Assembly (NCBI RefSeq): GCF_000020125.1 | Contig: NC_010681.1 | Location: 1,860,001 to 1,924,000 of the forward strand | Reading direction: 5' to 3' | From: Paraburkholderia phytofirmans PsJN | GTDB taxonomy: Bacteria; Pseudomonadota; Gammaproteobacteria; Burkholderiales; Burkholderiaceae | DNA length: 64,000 nt | Part shown: positions 7,754-16,288 of the stretch, one piece after another | Layout: the number at the start of each line of letters is the position of its first letter | Numbering within the stretch: position 1 is the stretch's first letter | Notes under the pieces: model-generated | What the model was told of the DNA's origin: nothing | Database searches by the model: none | The model's input: only the letters and a program-made list of their open reading frames with translations | Program-made: the position numbers and the translations under genes

Positions 7754-8704
7754 ATGCCGAATCTGACCAAAATTCTTGCGGGCGTTCTGATCGCGGTCGC
7801 GCTCGTGCTCGGCCTGTTCGCGTGGTCGCTGTCGCGCCGCCCGGCGCTGGTCGCGGTCACGCCCGCCACGCAAGCGAGCTTCCGGGTAGTGGTGGCGACT
7901 CACACGTTGCCGGCGGGCAAAGCCATCACCGTCGACGATGTGCGCGTGCAGTCGCTGCCGATCAATCCGAACGGCGCCTTCACGGACCCCGCGCAACTGG
8001 CCGGGCGCGTGCCGAACGCGGAGATCGGCGCGGAATCGCCGGTGCTGGAAAGCCAGTTGTCCTCGGGACTCGCCGAGCGCGTCGAACCGGGCGAGCGCGC
8101 GCTGGCTGTGCGAGTCGACGAAGGCAACGCGGTCGCCAACCGGTTGCGGCCCGGCAATTTCGTCGACGTGTTTTTCACGCTCAAGCGCGACGCCAGCATC
8201 GGCAACGGCGGCGAAATCGACCGCACCCAGGCGCGTTTGCTGATGTCGAAAGTGCGTGTGCTCGCGTTCGGCAATGCGACCGCGAGCGGCGACAGCGCGG
8301 GCGATCCGAACGGCATGGTCCGCACCGCGGTGCTGGCGGTGCCGGTCGCCGATATCGACCGTCTGACGCTCGCCGAGAGCGCCGGCCGTCTGATTTTCGC
8401 GCTGCGCAATCCCAAGGATCCCGAAGTAATCGACCAAAGCGTGTTGCCGGCCTATCCGGGCGTGCTGAAGACGGCGGCGCATGCGGGCGCGGCCGAGCCG
8501 CTGCGGGACTCGACGCGCGCCGCGGTCGGCGTGGCGCTCGACTCGTTGTCGGGCACCGCCAACGCGGGTGGCGCGAGCGCCGCCGCGCGGCCGCCGTTGC
8601 CGCATATGCCGCTGCCGCCGACGCGCGTGGCGGGCAACACCAACAGTACAAAGAGCGGTATCGAAGTGATACGGGGTGGGCGCGCCGAAACGGTCGCCTG
8701 GTAA
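7754..8704 (+). CDS. cpaB: Flp pilus assembly protein CpaB/RcpC
   Basis: A 316-residue protein with an N-terminal membrane anchor (residues 8-25) and then a SAF domain at about 45-110 (THTLPAGKAITVDDVRVQSL), followed by the RcpC/CpaB core with GNFVDVFF-type segments. The C-terminal 60 residues are Ala/Gly/Pro-rich. CpaB helps position or stabilise the secretin in the periplasm. A 100-bp gap separates it from tadE and the ribosome-binding site is weak, so a separate promoter is possible. Confidence 0.9.
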   Translation: MPNLTKILAGVLIAVALVLGLFAWSLSRRPALVAVTPATQASFRVVVATHTLPAGKAITVDDVRVQSLPINPNGAFTDPAQLAGRVPNAEIGAESPVLESQLSSGLAERVEPGERALAVRVDEGNAVANRLRPGNFVDVFFTLKRDASIGNGGEIDRTQARLLMSKVRVLAFGNATASGDSAGDPNGMVRTAVLAVPVADIDRLTLAESAGRLIFALRNPKDPEVIDQSVLPAYPGVLKTAAHAGAAEPLRDSTRAAVGVALDSLSGTANAGGASAAARPPLPHMPLPPTRVAGNTNSTKSGIEVIRGGRAETVAW

Positions 8705-8746
8705 GGGGTTTCAGGGAGCGGACGGCCAGGCGCGTCCAATAATTAC

Positions 8747-10153
8747 ATGACAGAACGGATTTGTGTTTTCAGGAAGGCGGCGTGTCTCGGCCTGGCTTTG
8801 CTGGCCGTATCGGCGGCGACGGATGCGGCCGGTCCGGCGCAGCGGGCGCAAGCCGCGCCGGCGGCCCAGCCGCATCAGGCCGCGTTTGCCCCGCCCGCGC
8901 AAGGCATCGACCTGACGGTCGGCGCGCAGCGGCAGATTGCTGTCGGCCACACGCTGCAGCGTGTCGCGATCGGCGATCCGTCGGTGGCCGACGTGCTGAT
9001 CATCAAGGGCGACAAGCGCGGCGGCGTGCTGCTGGTCGGCAAGGCCGCCGGCACCACCAACCTGATGCTGTGGTCACGCGATCGTGACGCGCCGCTGCAA
9101 TACACCGTCAACGTGACCACGCCGGCGGCCGCCTCGCTGCTCGGGGCCGATACGCCGGCCGTCAAGGTCCTCGGCGGCACGGCGATCGTGTCCGGCACGT
9201 CGGCGACCATGGAGGCGCACCAGCGCGCCGTGGTCGCGGCGGAGGGCTCGCTCGGCAAGGACGGTGCGGTATTCGACACGTCGACGGTCGCCAGCCGCGC
9301 GGTCGTGCAGGTAGATGTGCGGGTCGTCGAGTTCAGCCGTTCGGTGCTCAAGGAAGTGGGCTTCAACTTCTTCAAGCAGAACAACGGCTTCACGTTCGGT
9401 TCGTTCGCGCCGTCGGCGTTGAGCTCGGTATCGGCGACGGCGGGACAGGCGCCGAGCCTGACGGGTGTGACGCCGATCTCGTCGGCGTTCAATCTGATCT
9501 TCAACTCCGCGACGCACGGCCTGTTCGCCAACCTGAGCCTGCTGGAAAGCAACAACCTCGCGCGCGTCCTGGCCGAGCCGACGCTCGTGGCCTTGTCCGG
9601 CCAGAGCGCCAGTTTCCTTGCCGGCGGCGAGGTGCCGATTCCGGTGCCGCAGGCGCTCGGTTCGACGTCGATCGAATTCAAGCCGTATGGCGTGGGGCTC
9701 ACGCTCACGCCGACCGTGCTGAGCCCGCAGCGCATCGCACTGAAAGTCGCACCGGAGGCGAGCCAGCTGGACTTTGCCAACGCGGTGACGATCAGCGGCG
9801 TGTCGGTGCCCGCGTTCACCACGCGGCGTGCCGACACCACCGTCGAACTCGGCGACGGCGAGAGTTTCGTGATCGGCGGGCTGATCGATCGCGAGACGGC
9901 GTCGAATGTCTCGAAGGTGCCGTTGCTCGGCGATCTGCCGGTGATCGGCACGTTCTTCAAGCAGTTGAACTATCAGCAGAACGAGAAGGAGCTGGTGATC
10001 ATCGTGACGCCGCATCTGGTCTCGCCGCTCGCCAGGGGCGCGACCTTGCCGTCGACGCCGGGCGAGCAGTCCGAGCAGCGCAACGGGCCGGTGTGGCGTT
10101 CGCTGATCGGCGGCGTGGCGGCACGCGATGCGTCGCCGGGATTTTCGAAGTGA
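8747..10153 (+). CDS. cpaC: Tad secretin CpaC/RcpA
   Basis: A 468-residue outer-membrane secretin. It has a signal peptide (ends near TDAAG), an N-terminal pilus/BON-like domain (LTVGAQRQIAVGHTLQRVAI), and a C-terminal secretin domain with LARVLAEPTLVALSGQSASF and the late VPLLGDLPVIGTFFK motif. It forms the outer-membrane pore for the Flp pilus. The start lies 42 bp after cpaB. Confidence 0.93.
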   Translation: MTERICVFRKAACLGLALLAVSAATDAAGPAQRAQAAPAAQPHQAAFAPPAQGIDLTVGAQRQIAVGHTLQRVAIGDPSVADVLIIKGDKRGGVLLVGKAAGTTNLMLWSRDRDAPLQYTVNVTTPAAASLLGADTPAVKVLGGTAIVSGTSATMEAHQRAVVAAEGSLGKDGAVFDTSTVASRAVVQVDVRVVEFSRSVLKEVGFNFFKQNNGFTFGSFAPSALSSVSATAGQAPSLTGVTPISSAFNLIFNSATHGLFANLSLLESNNLARVLAEPTLVALSGQSASFLAGGEVPIPVPQALGSTSIEFKPYGVGLTLTPTVLSPQRIALKVAPEASQLDFANAVTISGVSVPAFTTRRADTTVELGDGESFVIGGLIDRETASNVSKVPLLGDLPVIGTFFKQLNYQQNEKELVIIVTPHLVSPLARGATLPSTPGEQSEQRNGPVWRSLIGGVAARDASPGFSK

Positions 10154-10198
10154 GGCCGGCAGGCGCCGTCGCGGCGCGGCGGCCGAACATAGGTGTGA

Positions 10199-10233
10199 GC
10201 CGGCGCGCGCGCGAACTGCGTGCGTGCGCCGGC
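10199..10233 (+). repeat. GC-rich hairpin between cpaC and cpaE
   Basis: Arms GCCGGCGC (10199-10206) and GCGCCGGC (10226-10233), extendable with mismatches, lie in the 132-bp gap between cpaC and cpaE, the widest gap in the locus after tadE. There is no U-tract. It may tune read-through or message stability. Confidence 0.45.
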
Positions 10234-10285
10234 AAGCGGTACGACGTGGGGGCTTTGCCGCCTGTGCGGCACAAGGATGTCCAAC

Positions 10286-11527
10286 ATGAACGCGAGAACG
10301 CATTCATTGACTGAACGGGCGGTCACCGATTATTTCGTGTTCGCGTCGCTGGCCGACGAGCACGTGCATTGGCTCGCCGATACGCTGGTGGGCGCCGGCG
10401 TGGTCGAAGCGGCCACGCTCGATCCGTCGATGCTGATGCAGCGCATCGCGGCGCTCAATCCGTCGCTGGTGTTCGTCGATTTTTCCGGCGGCCGCGCCGC
10501 GGCGGCGAGCGCTGCCGCGAACGCAGTACGCACCGCTTATCCGGGCATGCAGATCGTCGCGCTGGGCTCGCTCGCCGAACCCGAAAGCGCGTTGGCGGCG
10601 TTGCGCGCCGGCGTGCGCGATTTCATCGATCTGTCGGCGCCGGCCGAAGACGCGCTGCGCATCACACGCCAGGTGCTCGACAATCTCGTCGAGCCGGTCA
10701 GCCGCCATGGCCGAGTCACCGCGCTGCTGGGCGCGCGCATCGGCATGGGCGTGAGCACGCTGGCCGCGAATCTCGCGGTGCTGCTGCAACGGCGCGACTC
10801 CGCGCAGGGCCGGCAGGCCGCCTTGCTCGATCTCGGCCTGCCGGCCGCCGACGGATCGCTGCTGCTGAACACGCGCAGCGAATTCAATTTTGTCGAAGCC
10901 GTGCGCAACCTGCGCCGCTTCGATCAGACCTTCGTGCATACCGCGCTGTCGCATCACACGAGCGGCCTCGCGCTCACCACGCTGCCGCCGAATCTCGCCG
11001 ATATGCGCGAGGTCTCCTATTCGTCGTCGATCGGCTTGCTGAACCGTCTGCGCGCGTTCTTCGACCAGCAGATCGTCGACCTCGGCGGCTTCACCAACAG
11101 CGAGTTCATCGCCCACGTCGTGCAGGCCGCCGACGAAACCTGGCTGCTGTGCGACCAGGGCGTGGCCTCGATCGTGTCGGCCGTCGGCGTGCTCGACGCG
11201 TTGCGCGAAGAGGGCGTGGAGACCGCGAACGTGCGCTTGATCGTCAACAAGTTCGACGCGGAGCTCGGCCTCGCCGCCGCGCAGATCGCGCAGCGTCTGG
11301 ATATTTCGCTGCTCACCGCCTTGCCGGAGCGGCGCGTCGCGCTTGGCCAGGCGGTCAATCAGGGACATCTGCTGGTCGATGCCGCCGCGCGCGATCCGTA
11401 TGTGCGCGCGCTCGAGCCGTTGATCGAGCGGCTCGGCGGCGGCGAGCGCGCGGCGGCGCAGGCACGCGGCAAATCGGCACTCGGCGCGCTCAAGCGCTTC
11501 ATTCCAACCACTCACAAGCGGTCATAG
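10286..11527 (+). CDS. cpaE: Pilus localisation ATPase-like protein CpaE/TadZ
   Basis: About 413 residues. The N-terminal third resembles a receiver-like fold (LVFVDFSGG...AALRAGVRDFIDL). The rest is a MinD/ParA-like domain beginning VTALLGARIGMGVSTLAANL at about residue 142. The deviant Walker A of this family normally carries lysines (KGGxGKT); here the loop is ARIGMGVST with no lysine, so nucleotide hydrolysis is doubtful. TadZ proteins place the Tad machine at the pole. Met-10286 has AAGG nine bases upstream; Met-10277 is an alternative three codons earlier. Confidence 0.88.
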   Translation: MNARTHSLTERAVTDYFVFASLADEHVHWLADTLVGAGVVEAATLDPSMLMQRIAALNPSLVFVDFSGGRAAAASAAANAVRTAYPGMQIVALGSLAEPESALAALRAGVRDFIDLSAPAEDALRITRQVLDNLVEPVSRHGRVTALLGARIGMGVSTLAANLAVLLQRRDSAQGRQAALLDLGLPAADGSLLLNTRSEFNFVEAVRNLRRFDQTFVHTALSHHTSGLALTTLPPNLADMREVSYSSSIGLLNRLRAFFDQQIVDLGGFTNSEFIAHVVQAADETWLLCDQGVASIVSAVGVLDALREEGVETANVRLIVNKFDAELGLAAAQIAQRLDISLLTALPERRVALGQAVNQGHLLVDAAARDPYVRALEPLIERLGGGERAAAQARGKSALGALKRFIPTTHKRS

Positions 11528-11530
11528 ACG

Positions 11531-12940
11531 ATGGCAAAAGAGATCGAATTTGCCGACGACGCGCCTTCGTTCGCGCATAGCCAGCAGTTCCAGGACATCA
11601 AGAACGCGGCGCACGAACATCTGCTCACGCGCATCGAAGAACTCGGCTCCGAGTTCGGCCGCTGGTCGCGTAACGCGATCAACCAGTTCGTCGATCTGGA
11701 GATGGACAGCTTCGTCAGGCTGCGCCGGATACCGATCAACGAGAGCGAGGTGCGCCTGATCGCCGAGGCGCTGACCAAGGAACTCGCGGGCTTCGGTCCG
11801 ATCGAGGATCTGCTCGCCGATCCGGCCGTCGAAGACATTCTGATCAACGGCTACAACGACGTGTACGTGTCGCGCCACGGCATTCTCACGCGCATCCAGG
11901 TGCGCTTTGCCGATAACGCGCATCTGCTGCGGATCGTGCGGCGCATTCTTGCGCCGATCGGCCGGCGCCTGGACGAATCGAATCCGATGGTGGATGCGCG
12001 TTTGCCGAACGGCGGCCGCGTGAACGTGGTAATCGAACCGCTCTCGATCGACGGCCCGATCGTCTCGATCCGCAAGTTCCGCAAGGATCCGATGCGGCCC
12101 GACGATCTGCTCGGCAACGGCACTTATAGCCCGGAAATCGGCGCGCTGCTCGAGGCCGCGGTGGCGGCGCGCTGCAATGTGCTGGTGTCGGGCGGCACGA
12201 GTTCGGGCAAGACCTCGCTGCTCAACGCGCTGGCCTTTCATATTCCCGAGCCGGAACGGGTCGTGACGATCGAGGACACCGCGGAACTGTCGCTGAACCA
12301 TCCGCACGTGGTGCGGCTCGAAAGCCGCCCGGGCGGTTTCGACGGCTCGGGCATCGTGACGATTCGCGACCTGCTGCGCAATACGTTGCGGATGCGGCCG
12401 GACCGCATCATCGTCGGCGAAGTGCGCGGTGGCGAAGTGCTCGAAATGCTGCAGGCGATGAACACCGGCCACGACGGCTCGATGGGCACCGTGCACGCCA
12501 GCTCGCCGCGCGAATGCCTGTACCGGCTCGAAATGCTGGCTGGTTTCGCGGGCTTCCAGGGCACCGAGTCGAGTCTGCGCCGCCAGATCGCCAACGCGAT
12601 CGACTTCATCGTACAGATCGGGCGGCTTTCCAACGGGCGTCGGCGGATTCTGTCGATCACGGAAGTCACGGGGCTGTCGGACAACATCATCGCGACTCAG
12701 GAGCTGTATCGCTATGAGCCTATCCTGACGGCCGAAGGCGACGAGCTCGACAACTGGGTTTCGCTGGGCATTCATCCGCACTCGCCGAAGCTGGCGCGTT
12801 TCCGTCAGGCGCTGGGAGGCGGTGAAGCAGGCAATGCGTTCGGCAACGCGGGCTTCGGCGGATCGGGCGGCGGCGGTTTCGGTGGCGGCAGTGGTGGCTT
12901 CGGCGGTGGCGGCGGCTTCGGCGGAGGCTTCAATGTCTAG
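11531..12940 (+). CDS. cpaF: Tad assembly ATPase CpaF/TadA
   Basis: A 469-residue hexameric secretion ATPase that powers Flp pilus polymerisation. Visible motifs are Walker A GGTSSGKTS (about residues 221-229), the Asp box and Walker B in MRPDRIIVGEVRGGEVLEML (about 287-306), and the His box MGTVHASSP. The last ~34 residues are an unusual Gly/Phe tail (GFGGGSGGFGGGGGFGG). It starts 3 nt after the cpaE stop, and the tail overlaps the tadB start, whose ribosome-binding site lies in the tail's glycine codons. Confidence 0.95.
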   Translation: MAKEIEFADDAPSFAHSQQFQDIKNAAHEHLLTRIEELGSEFGRWSRNAINQFVDLEMDSFVRLRRIPINESEVRLIAEALTKELAGFGPIEDLLADPAVEDILINGYNDVYVSRHGILTRIQVRFADNAHLLRIVRRILAPIGRRLDESNPMVDARLPNGGRVNVVIEPLSIDGPIVSIRKFRKDPMRPDDLLGNGTYSPEIGALLEAAVAARCNVLVSGGTSSGKTSLLNALAFHIPEPERVVTIEDTAELSLNHPHVVRLESRPGGFDGSGIVTIRDLLRNTLRMRPDRIIVGEVRGGEVLEMLQAMNTGHDGSMGTVHASSPRECLYRLEMLAGFAGFQGTESSLRRQIANAIDFIVQIGRLSNGRRRILSITEVTGLSDNIIATQELYRYEPILTAEGDELDNWVSLGIHPHSPKLARFRQALGGGEAGNAFGNAGFGGSGGGGFGGGSGGFGGGGGFGGGFNV

Positions 12941-13961
12941 CGCGGTTCTGGTCTTCGCGGCGCTCGCGCTACTGTGCGCGGCGCTTGCCTTGCTGCTCTG
13001 GCAGCGCGGCGCGCAACGCAAAGGCCAGGCGAGTGCGGAACGTTATATCGACAGCCGCATGGCGATGCCAACCGGCGCAGCCGTGGGCGGCATGGGCGGC
13101 GGTGCGGCAAGCACGGCGCGCGCGGCCCCCGCGCGCGTCACGGCCCAGCACGCCGTGATCGCGCCGCAGGCGCCGTCGGCCGATGCGGGCTGGCTCGCGC
13201 GCTGGCGGTACGGCCAGGCGCGCGTGCGCTTCATGGTGCAACACGCGATGGCGCGCGCCGGCATTGCCAATGCCAAAGCACCTGCCGCGATCGCCGGCGC
13301 GATCGTGATGCTGCTGTGCGGCTGGGCCGCCATGGTGGGCGGCGCGCTCGCGGCCTGCGTCGCGTTGATCGCCTGCGTGATGTTCTTCTATTTTCTGCTG
13401 ACGATGCGCGTGAACAAACGCCGTCAGCAGATCGTTCGGCAGTTGCCGCTCTTTCTCGACGGCATCGTGCGTCTGATCACGCTCGGCAATAGCGTGCCCG
13501 CCGCCTTCCAGGCCGCGCTGCAAACCACCGAGGCGCCGTTGCGCGAATGCCTCGACTACGTGTCGCGGATGTTGCGCACCGGCGTCGAAATCGATCGCGC
13601 GCTGTCGCAGGTTGCGCAGATCTACGGCGTGCGCGAACTCGAACTGGTCGGCGCCGTGCTGCGGCTGTCGGTCAAATACGGCGGCCGCGCCGACGTGATG
13701 CTCGAACGGATGGCCTCGTTCATGCGCGATCTCGAACACGCCGAGCGCGAGCTGGTGGCGATGTCGTCGGAAACGCGGCTGTCGTCGTGGGTGCTGGCCA
13801 TGTTGCCGATCGGCATCGGCGGTTTTCTGATTCTCTCCAATCCTAAGTATTTCGCTTCGATGTGGTTCGACCCGACTGGCCGGCAGCTCGTCTATCTGGC
13901 GTTCGTGCTGCAGGTGCTCGGGGCATATCTGCTGTACCGCCTCGCGAATCTGAGGAATTGA
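12933..13961 (+). CDS. tadB: Tad inner-membrane platform protein TadB/CpaG
   Basis: A 342-residue protein with an N-terminal helix (SSAVLVFAALALLCAALALL), two central helices (about residues 110-150), a type II secretion system F domain (RQLPLFLDGIVRLITLGNSV) and a C-terminal membrane pair. TadB pairs with TadC to form the platform on which CpaF acts. The ATG at 12933 overlaps the cpaF end by 8 bp and has GGAGG in position. Confidence 0.92.
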   Translation: MSSAVLVFAALALLCAALALLLWQRGAQRKGQASAERYIDSRMAMPTGAAVGGMGGGAASTARAAPARVTAQHAVIAPQAPSADAGWLARWRYGQARVRFMVQHAMARAGIANAKAPAAIAGAIVMLLCGWAAMVGGALAACVALIACVMFFYFLLTMRVNKRRQQIVRQLPLFLDGIVRLITLGNSVPAAFQAALQTTEAPLRECLDYVSRMLRTGVEIDRALSQVAQIYGVRELELVGAVLRLSVKYGGRADVMLERMASFMRDLEHAERELVAMSSETRLSSWVLAMLPIGIGGFLILSNPKYFASMWFDPTGRQLVYLAFVLQVLGAYLLYRLANLRN

Positions 13962-13963
13962 CG

Positions 13964-14974
13964 ATGCAAACCCAACAACTCCTCGCACTCGCACTGGGTC
14001 TCGCCGCGCTCGGTTTACTGTTGATCGCCGGCCTGGTGCTGGCGCGCGTGGCGGCCGCCCGACGCAGCGAACGCACGCTGCGGCACGCACTCGACGAGCG
14101 CGCGGTGCAAAGCGCGGCGCTCGCGGCTGCGGCGGCGCGTGGCACAGAGGGCGCGCAGGCTGGCGCGAAGGCAGCCGCGCGCAGCGTGCCGCCCACGGGT
14201 TTCAAGGGCCTGCTCGAACGCTTCGCGCATACGGGGATTCGCTGGCTCGACACGCCGTTCGGCCGCCAGGTCGTCGCTGAAGAAGATCGCCGGCTGCTGG
14301 AGCAATGCGGTTTCGTGGATACGCGCACGCGCGGCCTGTTTCTGCTGGCGCGGCTGGTGGGCGCGCTGGTGCTGCCGGTGCTCGCCGGCACGCTGGCGAG
14401 CACCCATCTGGACGGGTCCCGTTATGGGGCGCTGGTGATCGTCGCCGTGATGGCGGGCTTCATGCTGCCGAAGCTCGTGTTGCGGCGGCGTGCCGGCAAG
14501 CGCCGTCACGCGGTGGTCGATGAGTTGCCGCTGCTGGTCGATTTGCTGCGTCTTCTGCAAGGCGTGGGTTTGTCGCTCGATCAGAGCTTGCAGGTGGTGG
14601 TCAACGATTTTCGCGGCATGCTGCCCGTGCTCGCCGGCGAACTGGAAATCGCGCAGCGTCAGTTTGCCGCCGGCCGCACGCGTGAGCAGTCGCTGAACCG
14701 GCTCGCGTCGAGTTACGACAACGAGGATCTGCGCGCGGTGGTGCGTTTGCTGGTGCAGGTCGACCTGCACGGCGGCGCGGTGCAGGAACCGCTCAAGCAG
14801 TTCGGCGACCGGCTGCGCGAGGCGCGCCGCGCGATGCTGCGCGAACGCATCGGCCGGCTCGCCGTGAAGATGACGGGCGTGATGATCGTCACGCTGTTGC
14901 CCGCGTTGATGATCGTCACAGCCGGCCCAGGCGTGCTGGCCGTCCAGCATTCGTTGGGCAAGGTGAAGCACTAA
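13964..14974 (+). CDS. tadC: Tad inner-membrane platform protein TadC/CpaH
   Basis: A 336-residue T2SSF-domain protein and partner of TadB. N-terminal helix QLLALALGLAALGLLLIAGL, a cytoplasmic linker, a helix pair at about 125-165, the T2SSF domain (VVDELPLLVDLLRLLQGVGL) and a C-terminal helix (MTGVMIVTLLPALMIVTAGP). It begins 2 nt after the tadB stop with GAGG upstream. Confidence 0.92.
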   Translation: MQTQQLLALALGLAALGLLLIAGLVLARVAAARRSERTLRHALDERAVQSAALAAAAARGTEGAQAGAKAAARSVPPTGFKGLLERFAHTGIRWLDTPFGRQVVAEEDRRLLEQCGFVDTRTRGLFLLARLVGALVLPVLAGTLASTHLDGSRYGALVIVAVMAGFMLPKLVLRRRAGKRRHAVVDELPLLVDLLRLLQGVGLSLDQSLQVVVNDFRGMLPVLAGELEIAQRQFAAGRTREQSLNRLASSYDNEDLRAVVRLLVQVDLHGGAVQEPLKQFGDRLREARRAMLRERIGRLAVKMTGVMIVTLLPALMIVTAGPGVLAVQHSLGKVKH

Positions 14975-14983
14975 GGATTTGCC

Positions 14984-15838
14984 ATGACTCACAGTCTCTC
15001 ATTCGATTCCGTCAAACAGGGCGCCCGCTTCGCGGCGGCGCTGGCCGCGTTGTCGCTGCTCGGCGCGTGTGCGTCCAAAGACGTCACGGGCTATGGCGTC
15101 GGGCCGCAGGCAGAACGCGCCGTGATGGCGCAGCAGGCCAACAAGGATCCCGCGCCGGACACGCCCGGCATGTACCTCGGCCTGATCGATCAGATGCAAT
15201 CGCAAGGGCTGTACTTCGCTTCGCTCGCGCATATCGACGCGTACGACAAACAGTACGGCGCGAGCCCCGACTCGATTCTGCTGCGCGCCGACGCGCTGCG
15301 CATGACCGATCAGCCGGGCGCCGCCGCGAACGCATACGGACAACTGCTGAAGACGCCGCTCGCCACGCGCGGTTATCGCGGCCTCGGTCTGATCGCGGGC
15401 GCGGCGGGCGACTTCGCGCGCGCCGCGCAGGAATTGCAGCAGGCCGTCCAGCTCGCGCCGACCGATGCGACGACGCTGTCGGACCTCGGCTATGCACGCT
15501 TGCGCGACGGCGATGTGGACGGCGCGCGCGTGCCGCTCATGAAGGCGGCGGAACTCGACCAGACCAATCCGAAGATCATCAGCAACGTCGCGCTTTATCT
15601 GCTTGCCAATGGCAACCAGGCGCAGGCGCTGGCGATCATGAACCAGCAGAAGCTCGCACCGGACGTGCGCGCCGCGATCTGCAGCGATGCGGCGAAAGTG
15701 GCCGCGGCGGGGCGCGCGCAAACCCGCGGTGCGCCCGCGCAACAAGAGTCGGGCGCGCTCGGCACGGGCGCGCGCACGGTCGCGAGCGCGCAGGGCATCG
15801 AGCCCGCGCCGCGTCTGTTGCAGCGTTTCGCGCAATGA
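14984..15838 (+). CDS. tadD: TadD-like TPR lipoprotein (pilotin)
   Basis: A 284-residue lipoprotein (lipobox LLGAC, Cys29) with at least three tetratricopeptide repeats, for example AAQELQQAVQLAPTDATTLS and the following DLGYARLRDGDVDGARVPLM. TadD proteins help localise or assemble the secretin. AAGGA precedes the ATG, 9 nt after tadC. The C-terminal 40 residues are low-complexity. Confidence 0.9.
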   Translation: MTHSLSFDSVKQGARFAAALAALSLLGACASKDVTGYGVGPQAERAVMAQQANKDPAPDTPGMYLGLIDQMQSQGLYFASLAHIDAYDKQYGASPDSILLRADALRMTDQPGAAANAYGQLLKTPLATRGYRGLGLIAGAAGDFARAAQELQQAVQLAPTDATTLSDLGYARLRDGDVDGARVPLMKAAELDQTNPKIISNVALYLLANGNQAQALAIMNQQKLAPDVRAAICSDAAKVAAAGRAQTRGAPAQQESGALGTGARTVASAQGIEPAPRLLQRFAQ

Positions 15839-15885
15839 GCGCGCGGCGACTTCGTGGTGATGCATCAGGCAATCAGGGAGCAACA

Positions 15886-16200
15886 ATGAGAAACACGACA
15901 ACGAAGCGGGCCTGGCGGGCGCCGATGCCGTGCCGGTGGCTGGCGACGGCCGCGACGGCCGGGGCGCTGCTGGGCGCGTCAGTCTCGGCGATGGCGCAGA
16001 CGAGCGACATGACCCCGGCGGATCAGAGCGCGCCGCCGGCAGTGCGAGCCAGCGAAGTGGGTCACGCGACGCGCGCATGGCTCGATCTGCAAAGCAGCAA
16101 CAAGCAAGCCGCGCCCGCGCTGCCGATGCTCGGGGCCGAAGCCGGCCTGGCCTACCGCCGCTACATGGAATCGTTCAAGAGCAAGATCCCCGATCTGTAA
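15886..16200 (+). CDS. DUF3613 exported protein, apparently shortened by an in-frame TAA
   Basis: A 104-residue protein with a signal peptide (cleavage near SAMAQ). The conserved part runs from SEVGHATRAWLDLQSSNKQA to YRRYMESFKSKIPDL. DUF3613 proteins occur in Burkholderia Tad loci; their function is unknown. AGGGAG is upstream of the ATG. The TAA at 16198-16200 is followed by 28 further open codons in the same frame that look coding and end one base before tadG, so this stop may be a recent nonsense change. Confidence 0.8.
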   Translation: MRNTTTKRAWRAPMPCRWLATAATAGALLGASVSAMAQTSDMTPADQSAPPAVRASEVGHATRAWLDLQSSNKQAAPALPMLGAEAGLAYRRYMESFKSKIPDL

Positions 16201-16287
16201 GGCTCGGCGCTGAACACGGGCAGTGGCGGCAACGGTGCGATGGCCGTCAACGGCGGGCTCGGCGGAAGCGGCGTCGGATCGAACTGA
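16201..16287 (+). other. In-frame continuation of the DUF3613 gene after its stop
   Basis: Reading on from the TAA, 28 sense codons give GSALNTGSGGNGAMAVNGGL and eight more residues, then TGA at 16285-16287. The Gly/Ser/Asn composition and GC-rich third positions match the locus. The TGA lies one base before the tadG ATG, the tight spacing seen elsewhere in this operon. Confidence 0.6.
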
Positions 16288-16288
16288 T

